NCBI RefSeq assembly: GCF_031157275.1
Contig: NZ_JAVIFW010000017.1
Span: 62,001 to 126,000, forward strand
DNA length: 64,000 nucleotides
Source: Streptomyces sp. LHD-70
GTDB taxonomy: Bacteria; Actinomycetota; Actinomycetes; Streptomycetales; Streptomycetaceae
Direction: 5' to 3'
Made by a program: the position numbers and the translations under genes. How positions within the stretch are numbered: position 1 is the stretch's first letter; each line of letters begins with the position of its first letter. Below the pieces are notes generated by a model. The model saw nothing but the letters and a program-made list of their open reading frames with translations, was not told the origin of the DNA and made no database searches. Below, piece after piece: positions 23,847 through 30,661 of the stretch.

Positions 23847-23912
23847 CCGACAGCAGACCGGGCACGCCCAGAGCAGAATCGACTGACGCGAACCGGCCCG
23901 CCGTACGAGGAT

Positions 23913-25610
23913 GTGCGCATGCCAGACACGACGCGCACCCCACTGCCCCGCCAGGTCGCCGACGCGTATGTCGACGCCCTCATCGCCCTCGACCCCATCA
24001 CCGGCACCTTCCTCGGGGTGCGGGAGTGCTCGAACGCGCTGCCCGACCTCTCCCCCGCGGGCGCGCAGGCGCTCGCGGACCTCGCCCGCACCACCCTCGA
24101 CCGGCTCGCGGAGGCCGAACGCGCCCCGGGCGGCGACAGCGACGTGGAGCGGCGCTGCGCCCGGCTCCTGAGGGAACGCCTCACGGCGGAGCTGGCCGTG
24201 CACGACTCCGACGAACATCTGCGCGCGGTCAGCAATCTCAGCTCGCCGGTGCACTCGGTGCGGCAGGTCTTCACGGTCACCCCGGTCGACTCCGAGGAGG
24301 ACTGGGCGGCCGTCGCGGAGCGCCTCGCCGCGGTGCCCACCGCCCTCGACGGCTACCGCGAGAGCCTCGCCCTCGGCCTGGACCGCAAGCTGCACGGCGG
24401 TCCGCGCGCCACCGAGACGTTCATCGGCCAGCTCGCCGAGTGGTCCGGGGCGGACGGCGGCAAGGGCTGGTTCGAGCAGTTCGCCGCCTCCGGCCCCGAG
24501 TCCCTGCGCGAGCGGCTCGACACCGCGGCCGCCGCCGCGACCCGCGCGGTGGCCGAGCTGCGGGAGTGGATGCGTGAGGTGTACGCGCCCGCGGTCACCG
24601 GCAGCGCGGACACGGTGGGCCGCGAGCGGTACGCCCGCTGGTCCCGCTACTTCAACGGCACGGACCTGGACCTGGACGAGGCGTACGCGTACGGCTGGTC
24701 CGAGTACCACCGCATCCTCGGCGAGATGCGCGTCGAGGCCGAGAAGGTGCTGCCCGGCGCGGCCACTCCGTGGGCGGCCCTGAAGCACCTGGACGAGCAC
24801 GGCGCGCACATCGAGGGCGTGGACGAGGTGCAGCGCTGGCTGCAGGGCCTGATGGACGAGGCCATGGACGCCCTGGACGGCACCCACTTCGAACTGGCCG
24901 CGCCCGTACGGAAGGTGGAGTCCCGGATCGCCCCGCCCGGCAGCGCCGCCGCGCCGTACTACACGCCGCCGTCGGAGGACTTCTCCCGCCCCGGCTGCAC
25001 GTGGCTGCCGACGATGGGCCAGACCCGCTTCCCCGTGTACGACCTGGTGTCGACCTGGTACCACGAGGGCGTGCCCGGCCACCACCTCCAGCTCGCGCAG
25101 TGGGTGCACGTCCGCGAGAACCTCTCCCGCTACCAGGCCTCGGTCGGCCTGGTCAGCGCCAACGCGGAGGGCTGGGCACTGTACGCGGAACGCCTGATGG
25201 ACGAGCTGGGCTTCCTCACCGACCCGGAGCGCCGGCTCGGCTACCTGGACGCGCAGATGATGCGGGCGGCCCGGGTGATCGTGGACATCGGCATGCATCT
25301 GGAGCTGGAGATCCCGGAGCACTCGCCGTTCCACCCCGGCGAGCGCTGGACGCCGGAGCTGGCGCAGGAGTTCTTCGGTCTGCACAGCGGCAGGCCCGCG
25401 GACTTCGTGGAGAGCGAGCTGATCCGCTACCTCTCGATGCCGGGCCAGGCCATCGGCTACAAGCTGGGCGAGCGCGCCTGGCTCCTCGGCCGCGAGAACG
25501 CCCGCAAGGCCCACGGCGACGCCTTCGACGCGAAGGCGTGGCACATGGCGGCGCTGTCGCAGGGCTCGCTCGGCCTGGACGATCTGGTGGACGAACTGTC
25601 CAAGCTGTGA
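23913..25610 (+). CDS. DUF885 family putative zinc metallopeptidase
   Basis: 565-aa soluble protein of the DUF885 family, regarded as M32/gluzincin-like peptidases. The zinc motif HEGVPGHHLQ lies near residue 385 in STWYHEGVPGHH, with the downstream acidic NAEGWALYAERLMDE that supplies the third ligand, and the YYTPPSEDFSRPG lead-in typical of the family. There is no signal peptide, so cytoplasmic. GTG 23913 or ATG 23919 (PDTTRTPLPRQVAD); the second has the more usual look. It follows the Lrp gene by 66 bp on the same strand and could be co-transcribed. Substrates are unknown, probably peptides. Confidence 0.88.
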   Translation: MRMPDTTRTPLPRQVADAYVDALIALDPITGTFLGVRECSNALPDLSPAGAQALADLARTTLDRLAEAERAPGGDSDVERRCARLLRERLTAELAVHDSDEHLRAVSNLSSPVHSVRQVFTVTPVDSEEDWAAVAERLAAVPTALDGYRESLALGLDRKLHGGPRATETFIGQLAEWSGADGGKGWFEQFAASGPESLRERLDTAAAAATRAVAELREWMREVYAPAVTGSADTVGRERYARWSRYFNGTDLDLDEAYAYGWSEYHRILGEMRVEAEKVLPGAATPWAALKHLDEHGAHIEGVDEVQRWLQGLMDEAMDALDGTHFELAAPVRKVESRIAPPGSAAAPYYTPPSEDFSRPGCTWLPTMGQTRFPVYDLVSTWYHEGVPGHHLQLAQWVHVRENLSRYQASVGLVSANAEGWALYAERLMDELGFLTDPERRLGYLDAQMMRAARVIVDIGMHLELEIPEHSPFHPGERWTPELAQEFFGLHSGRPADFVESELIRYLSMPGQAIGYKLGERAWLLGRENARKAHGDAFDAKAWHMAALSQGSLGLDDLVDELSKL

Positions 25611-25658
25611 CGGGAGTTGAGGATCGGGGGCACGCCTGTCGCGCCCCCGGTCCGGGCC

Positions 25659-26507
25659 CTACCTGCGGAAGCCGCCCTCGGAGTCGATGACGTTGCCCGT
25701 GATCCACTCGGCCTCGTCGGTGGCGAGCCAGGCGATCAGGCGGGCCGGGTCGTCGGGCATGCCCCAGCGCCCGCCGGGGAACCTCGCGGCGACCGCGTCG
25801 TACACCTCGCAGGTGAGGTAATCCGTGTCCACGGGGCCGGGGTTGACGGTGTTCACGGTCACCGCGAGGTCGGCGAGCGTGCTGGCGAGGGTGCGGGTGG
25901 CGGAGGCGAGGGCGCCCTTCTGCAGCGCGTACGCCACCTCGCCGGGCATGCCGCCCGCCATGTCCTGGCCGGAGGTCATCATCACGACGCGCCCGCCAGG
26001 GGTGCGCGGTGGCAGCTCGGCCCGCAGCCGGGCGTAGGCCTGGACGAGCAGGATCACGGAGCGGGTGTCGACGGCCCAGTGCCGGTCGAGCATGCCCTGG
26101 TCGATGGCGTCGAGCGGGCCGTCGTCGCCGCTGAGGGCGTGGTTGGCGACAAGCACGTCGACCCGCCCGCCGAGCGCGTCGGCCGCCTCGGCGAGCAGCC
26201 GTGCCGGCCCGCCCGCCTCGGTCAAGTCGCCCGGCCCGTGCAGGACTTGGGCCTGCCGCGGATCCGGCGCCGCGTCCCGGACGGACGCCACGACGTCCTC
26301 GGGCCGGTCGGCGCCCCACGGCATGGCGGCGTCGTGCGGGACGTGGTGATGCAGATAGACGCTCGCGCCGTACGCGACAAGCCTGCGGGCCACGGCGTGC
26401 CCGATGCCGCCGCGCCGGCTGGCACCGGTGACGAGGGCGGTTCGGCCGCGCAGCGGCAGCGGGTCACGGCGGAGCTGTTCGGGCGTGGGGTGCGGGAGTT
26501 GAGGCAT
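25659..26507 (-). CDS. Short-chain dehydrogenase/reductase
   Basis: NAD(P)-dependent oxidoreductase, 282 aa. Cofactor loop TGASRRGGIGHAVA near residue 25-38 (a GxxxGxG variant with two extra residues), VANHALSGDD (NNAG equivalent is ANHA) and the active-site Tyr-x-x-x-Lys in YALQK, with Ser in MMTSGQD. C-terminal PDDPARLIAWLATDEAEWITGNVIDSEGGF is classic. The modified NNAG and longer glycine loop place it in an atypical SDR branch. ATG 26507 chosen, as homology begins in PLPLRGRTALVTG. Convergent with the DUF885 gene; substrate unknown. Confidence 0.88.
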   Translation of the reverse strand: MPQLPHPTPEQLRRDPLPLRGRTALVTGASRRGGIGHAVARRLVAYGASVYLHHHVPHDAAMPWGADRPEDVVASVRDAAPDPRQAQVLHGPGDLTEAGGPARLLAEAADALGGRVDVLVANHALSGDDGPLDAIDQGMLDRHWAVDTRSVILLVQAYARLRAELPPRTPGGRVVMMTSGQDMAGGMPGEVAYALQKGALASATRTLASTLADLAVTVNTVNPGPVDTDYLTCEVYDAVAARFPGGRWGMPDDPARLIAWLATDEAEWITGNVIDSEGGFRR

Positions 26508-26568
26508 GACAGCTGATGATGGTTCCGGTACGGGAGGGACGCCACCGGAAATCACCGGGCCCGGCGAG

Positions 26569-26645
26569 GCTCAGGGGGCTCAGGGGGTGCTGAAGGGGTG
26601 CTGAGGGGTGCTGAGGGGTGCTGAGGGGGTGCTGAGGGCGGCTCA
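26569..26645. repeat. 10/11-bp tandem repeat GGGGTGCTGA, about seven units
   Basis: Units GGGGGTGCTGA or GGGGTGCTGA run from 26569 to the TGA stop (TCA on + at 26643-26645) of the rhodanese gene. It lies downstream of the rhodanese and upstream of the SDR, both on the minus strand. G-rich on the plus strand. Confidence 0.9.
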
Positions 26646-27146
26646 GCAACCGCAGTCCTCCCCCGTGACCGGCGCGGTCAGCGGGTCGGCAGCACGCTGC
26701 GGGGCAGGGCCTTCCCAGGTCTCGTACCGGAATCCCTCCCGCACCCAGTACTCGAATCCGCCGAGCATCTCCTTGACCTGGTAGCCGAGTTGGGCGAAGG
26801 CGAGAGCCGCGCGGGTCGCGCCGTTGCAGCCGGGACCCCAGCAGTACGTGACGACGGGCACCGCCGGGTCCAGAATCTGCCCGGCCTGCTCGGCGATGTG
26901 GGCGGTGGGCAGGTGGACGGCGCCGGGGATGTGCCCCTGGTCCCAGGACTCGGTGGAGCGGGTGTCGACGAGCACGAAGCCCGGGTCGCCGTCGGCCGCG
27001 AGAGCGACGGCGACGTCGGAGACGTCGGCGTGGAAGGCGAGGGACGCGGCGAAGTAGGCGGCGGCCGCCGACGGGGAGGCGGGCGGCACCCGCAGCACGG
27101 GGTTGTCGGCGGAAACGGCGAGGGTGGGGCTGACCTGTGTGTTCAT
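26643..27146 (-). CDS. Rhodanese-like sulfurtransferase
   Basis: Single rhodanese domain, 167 aa. Seen: VLVDTRSTESWDQGHIPGAVHLP and an active loop CWGPGCNGAT with the persulfide Cys in YCWGPGC (about residue 108), and the closing GGFEYWVREGF. The C-terminus ends in EDCGC, an extra Cys pair. Cytoplasmic, sulfur transfer or redox role. ATG 27146 (NTQVSPTLAV) selected; the frame extends ten codons further. Divergent from an Lrp regulator at 27241, which probably controls it. Its stop is at the edge of the tandem repeat. Confidence 0.9.
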   Translation of the reverse strand: MNTQVSPTLAVSADNPVLRVPPASPSAAAAYFAASLAFHADVSDVAVALAADGDPGFVLVDTRSTESWDQGHIPGAVHLPTAHIAEQAGQILDPAVPVVTYCWGPGCNGATRAALAFAQLGYQVKEMLGGFEYWVREGFRYETWEGPAPQRAADPLTAPVTGEDCGC

Positions 27147-27240
27147 GGAGAGAAATCTAGGCTCGCCGAAGATCACGGTGAAGAGACGATCCCCGGCGGC
27201 TCCCTTGTCCCGCCCGGGATTTCCCTGCTACTTCTCGCGC

Positions 27241-27717
27241 ATGACCGCTCATTCCCCGGACGCCTCCCCTGCGTACCCCTACAGCCCGGACGCCACCGAC
27301 CGGCGCATCCTCGACGTCCTCCAGCGCGAGGGCCGCGCCAGCTACGCGGAGCTGGCCCGCGCCGTGGCCATGTCGGCCAGCGCCGTCACGGAGCGGGTGC
27401 GGCGCATGGAGGAGGCCGGGGTGATCCAGGGGTACGCGGCCGTGGTGGACCCCGAGCGGCTCGGCCTGCCGATCCTGGCGTTCGTACGGCTGCGCTATCC
27501 GCACGGCAACTACAAGCCGTTCCACGATCTGGTCGAGGCGACGCCGGAGATCCTGGAGGCGCACCACGTCACCGGCGACGACTGCTTCGTCCTCAAGGTC
27601 TCGGCCCGCTCGATGCGGCACCTGGAGGAGATCTCGGGCAAGGTCGGCGCACTCGGCTCGGTCACCACGAGCGTCGTCTACTCCTCGCCACTGCCCCGCC
27701 GCCCGCTGGGCACGTGA
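27241..27717 (+). CDS. Lrp/AsnC-family regulator
   Basis: 158 aa: HTH at about 18-65 (ATDRRILDVLQREGRASYAELARAVAMSASAVTERVRRMEEAG) and RAM domain at about 75-145 (LAFVRLRYPHGNYKPFHDLVE, VTGDDCFVLKVSARSMRHLEE). The ATG at 27241 gives a normal Lrp N-terminus. It is divergent from the rhodanese gene with a 94-bp shared region, so this pair is probably a regulator-target unit. The ligand is likely an amino acid, perhaps sulfur-containing given the rhodanese (inference). Confidence 0.92.
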   Translation: MTAHSPDASPAYPYSPDATDRRILDVLQREGRASYAELARAVAMSASAVTERVRRMEEAGVIQGYAAVVDPERLGLPILAFVRLRYPHGNYKPFHDLVEATPEILEAHHVTGDDCFVLKVSARSMRHLEEISGKVGALGSVTTSVVYSSPLPRRPLGT

Positions 27718-27721
27718 GCCC

Positions 27722-27779
27722 GGGGCCTGGGACCCGGGGGACCCAGGGGGCCTGGGGGCCTGGGGGGCCTGGGGCCCGC
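27722..27779 (+). repeat. G-run tract with G-quadruplex potential
   Basis: Starting 5 nt after the Lrp stop: eight runs of three to six G separated by short CCT or ACCC segments (GGGGCCTGGGACCCGGGGG...). Composed of degenerate GGGGGCCT units. On the transcript it could fold as a quadruplex or as GGGCCC hairpins; placement suggests termination. Confidence 0.75.
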
Positions 27780-27823
27780 CGGGCATGCGATGAGTTCTCG
27801 CGGCGCGAGCGGTCTCTACGTAC

Positions 27824-28786
27824 ATGACGAACGACAACGGCACAGCCACCACAGCCACCACAGCCACCACAGCCATCACCGCCACCACGGCCACCACGGC
27901 CACCACGGCCACCACGGCCACCCCGCACGACCTGCGGCACGCCGGAGCCCGCCTCGCCTACGACACGCAGGGCCCGCTGCCCACCGCCGACGGGCGTCCG
28001 CCGCTGCTCATGGTGGGCCAGCCCATGGAGGCCTCCGGTTTCAGAGCCCTGGCCTCGTACTTCCCGGACCGGACCGTCGTCACGTACGACCCGCGCGGGC
28101 TCGGGCGCAGCAGCCGCGAGGACGGCCGGGTGGACCACGATCCCGGCGTGCAGGCCGGTGATCTGCACGCCCTGATCGGGGAGCTCGGCGCCGGTCCGGT
28201 GGAGATGTTCGCGAGCAGCGGCGGCGCGGTGACCGCACTCGCTCTCGTGGCCGCCCACCCCGGCGACGTCACGACGCTCGTCGCGCACGAGCCGCCCCTG
28301 CTCGCGCTCCTCCCGGACGCCGAGGCCGCCGAGCGCGCCCGCGCGGGGGTCAGGGACGCCTACGAGAAGAACGGCTGGGGCGCGGGCTTCGCGGCGTTCA
28401 TCGCGTGGACGTCCTGGCAGGGCGAGTTCACCGACGCGTACTTCGCCCAGCCCGACCCGGACCCGGGCGCGTTCGACCTGCCCACCGAGGACGACGGCAC
28501 GCGCGAGGACCCGCTGCTCTCCGACCGTTCCTGGGCGGTCAGCGGCTACCGCCCGGACGCCGAGGCGCTCACCGCCGCGCCGACCCGGATCGTGCTCGCG
28601 GTCGCCGAGGAGTCCGGCGACGCCCTGACCGGCCGTACGACCCACGCGGCCGCCGAACTGCTCGGCCAGAAGGCGACGGTCTTCCCCAGTCACCACGGCG
28701 GCTTCGCGGACGAGAGCTCCGGCTATCCGGGGCAGCCGGAGACGTTCGCGATCAAGCTCAGCGCGGTGCTCGACACGAACCGCTGA
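27824..28786 (+). CDS. Alpha/beta hydrolase with Ala-Thr-Thr repeat N-terminus
   Basis: 320 aa. After a low-complexity N-terminus (ATT repeats, residues 8-33) comes an alpha/beta-hydrolase domain: PPLLMVGQPM, VVTYDPRGLGRSSRED, nucleophile elbow ASSGGAV (Ser near 130) and a C-terminal His in PSHHGGFADE. Related Streptomyces proteins are annotated as esterases. No ribosome site is obvious before ATG 27824, and the true start may lie after the repeat (for example at the LRHAGARLAYD segment, though no start codon is close). Ends three bases from the stop of the convergent gene. Substrate unknown. Confidence 0.85.
   Translation: MTNDNGTATTATTATTAITATTATTATTATTATPHDLRHAGARLAYDTQGPLPTADGRPPLLMVGQPMEASGFRALASYFPDRTVVTYDPRGLGRSSREDGRVDHDPGVQAGDLHALIGELGAGPVEMFASSGGAVTALALVAAHPGDVTTLVAHEPPLLALLPDAEAAERARAGVRDAYEKNGWGAGFAAFIAWTSWQGEFTDAYFAQPDPDPGAFDLPTEDDGTREDPLLSDRSWAVSGYRPDAEALTAAPTRIVLAVAEESGDALTGRTTHAAAELLGQKATVFPSHHGGFADESSGYPGQPETFAIKLSAVLDTNR
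27845..27922. repeat. 9-bp in-frame minisatellite (Ala-Thr-Thr codons)
   Basis: Nearly nine head-to-tail GCCACCACA/GCCACCACG units, with third-base variants in the second half and one ATC. Encodes residues 8-33 of the hydrolase. Multiples of 9 bp keep the frame. Confidence 0.93.
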
Positions 28787-28789
28787 GCC

Positions 28790-29359
28790 TCAATCCAGGC
28801 GTCTGCCGAGCAGGCGTCTGAGCCATCCGGCGGCCGGGGCGGGTCCGGTGCGCTCCGGGAGCGGGCCGAACGCATGCAGCTGCGTGCGGTCCAGCCAGTG
28901 CGCGGGGTCGGGGTCGTCGGCGTGCGGGCCGAACATCCACCGCTGTGCCGCCACGCTCAGGCCGTCCGAGTCGAGGACACACTCACCGGCCCGGAACTCC
29001 CCCTCGAACGGCAGCGGCTCACCCTCCTCGAAGTCGACGGACTCCGGCGACAGCGCCACCAGCCGCCGCAGCACCTCGGTCTGGACCTCGAAGGAGGCGG
29101 CGAGCGCGGCGGTCTGGAACGTGTAGGCGTATGTGCCGTGCCCCTCCGGGACGCGGATCTCCGCCGCCGGGTCGCCGACGATCAGGACCGTGGGGCCGTA
29201 CGTCCCGATCCGGAACTCACCGTCGGCCACCGGCGCGTACCGCCCGGGGAAGAGCCGCTCGACCGCCGAACACGCGGCGTCCGCCCCGCCCTCGGGGAGC
29301 ACGCCGATGTCCTCGGCGGGACGGTGCGGAGCGACGGCGCAGAGGTTCCGGGTAGCCAT
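28790..29359 (-). CDS. Conserved hypothetical protein, 189 aa
   Basis: Not recognised. Soluble, acidic, with a mixed alpha/beta look; conserved-looking pieces are VERLFPGRYAPVADGEFRIGTYG, GTYAYTFQTAALAASFEVQ and a C-terminal basic end (WLRRLLGRRLD). Contains Cys7 and Cys31 but no metal motif. ATG 29359 (ATRNLCAVAPHRP) is the first possible start. Its stop is 3 bp from the stop of the convergent hydrolase. Codon bias is normal, so a genuine gene; some actinobacterial proteins of this size with a similar start are grouped as DUFs, but I cannot name the family safely. Confidence 0.75.
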   Translation of the reverse strand: MATRNLCAVAPHRPAEDIGVLPEGGADAACSAVERLFPGRYAPVADGEFRIGTYGPTVLIVGDPAAEIRVPEGHGTYAYTFQTAALAASFEVQTEVLRRLVALSPESVDFEEGEPLPFEGEFRAGECVLDSDGLSVAAQRWMFGPHADDPDPAHWLDRTQLHAFGPLPERTGPAPAAGWLRRLLGRRLD

Positions 29360-29412
29360 GCAGCCGGAGGGTACGGGGCCGCACTGACAACGCCCCGCCC
29401 CCTCGGTGCCGC

Positions 29413-29565
29413 TCAGATGTGGGAGGACACCACCGCCACTACCGCGGCCGGCCGGGGTGAGGCGGCCTCGGCCTCGGGGCCGGGCGCGGGCGACGCGGCG
29501 ATGGGGACGGCGATCGCGGCGACGATGGCGAGGACGGCGGCGGCGCGCAGGGCGGTCTTGAGCAC
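29413..29565 (-). CDS. Short secreted or membrane peptide, 50 aa
   Basis: GTG at 29565 with GGAG 9 nt upstream starts a 50-codon frame: short basic N-terminus (LKTALRAAA), an uninterrupted hydrophobic stretch (VLAIVAAIAVPIAA) and an Ala/Pro-rich end with a second weakly hydrophobic run (PAAVVAVVSSH). It looks like a signal peptide plus a short tail, or a single-pass micro-protein. The same frame is open upstream to 29808 but without support. No homologue recognised. It lies between the EEP gene (29723) and the hypothetical at 29359, same strand. Confidence 0.45.
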   Translation of the reverse strand: MLKTALRAAAVLAIVAAIAVPIAASPAPGPEAEAASPRPAAVVAVVSSHI

Positions 29566-29722
29566 GGTGAAACTCCGATCCAACGGTCTGGACGTGGTCC
29601 CAGGCAGGGACGCGGTGATGTCGTACGCCTTGATCGTCGCGGCCCGCACCGGCCCCGGCATCCTCCGCAGGTCCTGGTCGTCTCCCCCGCGCGGCGGAGA
29701 GCGCCGACCGGCCCGACGCGAC

Positions 29723-30661
29723 TCAGCCCAGCGCGATCCGGGCGGCGACCGGCAGATGGTCGCTGCCGGTCCGGGGCAGGGTGCGGAGGTCGGCGACGAT
29801 CGCCCCACGCGCCATCACCTGGTCGATCCGGGCGACCGGGAACGCTGCGGGGAAGGTGAACGCCAAGCCGCGCTCCGCGACGTTCAGCCGCGAGGTCAGC
29901 GGGTCAAGCCCCCGGTCCTCGACCGTGCCGTTGAGGTCGCCGAGCAGGACCACCCGGCTCCGCCGCTCCGCGGCCACGACCTTCCCGAGCAGCTCGGCGC
30001 TCTCGTCCCGCCGGGCCGAAGCGAGGCCGCCCGCCCCCACCCGGACCGACGGCAGGTGGGCGACGTACACCGCGACGTCTCCGTGCGGAGTCCGCACCAC
30101 CGCCCGCAGTCCGCGCCGCCAACTCTCCGTGATCCCACGGGGTTTGATGTCCACGAGCCGGGCCCCCGAGAGCGGATGCCGCGACCAGAGCCCGACCGTG
30201 CCCCGGACCGCGTGGTACGGGTAGTCCGAGGCGAGCGTCCTCTCGTACGCGGGCAGCGCCGAGGGCACCAGCTCCTGCACGGCGATCAGATCGGGCTCGG
30301 CGGCGGCCAGCGCGCGTGCGGTGCCCGCCGGGTCGGCGTTCTCGTCACTGACGTTGTGCTGCACGACGAGCAGATCGCGCGGCCCGGCCTGCGCCTCGGG
30401 CAGCAGCAGCCCGCCGAAGAGGTACGTCCAGGCCGCCACCGGCAGCACCAGGGCGGCCAGGGCCAGGGCGGACCGGCGCACGAGCGCGACGCCGAGCAGC
30501 ACGACGACCACGAGCCCGAGCCACGGCAGGAACGACTCGAGCAGACTCCCCGACCGCACACCGGAGTTGGGCACCCACCGGTGGCCCAGGAGCAGCGTGG
30601 CCACCAGCACGGCGAGCCCCGCGAGCCACCGCCCGCGCGGCGCAGTCCCCCCGTTACCCAC
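29723..30661 (-). CDS. Membrane-anchored endonuclease/exonuclease/phosphatase-family protein
   Basis: 312 aa. Three hydrophobic N-terminal segments (about 12-28, 45-62 and 66-88) followed by an EEP domain: VVQHNVSDENADP, IAVQELV (catalytic Glu), VLLGDLNGTVED and the C-terminal GSDHLPVAARIAL with the catalytic Asp-His pair. The domain faces out by the usual topology of this group. Substrate may be nucleic acid or a phosphoester; not decidable. GTG 30661 overlaps the last 8 bp of sbcC, so it is translationally coupled as third gene of an sbcD-sbcC-EEP operon. Confidence 0.88.
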   Translation of the reverse strand: MGNGGTAPRGRWLAGLAVLVATLLLGHRWVPNSGVRSGSLLESFLPWLGLVVVVLLGVALVRRSALALAALVLPVAAWTYLFGGLLLPEAQAGPRDLLVVQHNVSDENADPAGTARALAAAEPDLIAVQELVPSALPAYERTLASDYPYHAVRGTVGLWSRHPLSGARLVDIKPRGITESWRRGLRAVVRTPHGDVAVYVAHLPSVRVGAGGLASARRDESAELLGKVVAAERRSRVVLLGDLNGTVEDRGLDPLTSRLNVAERGLAFTFPAAFPVARIDQVMARGAIVADLRTLPRTGSDHLPVAARIALG

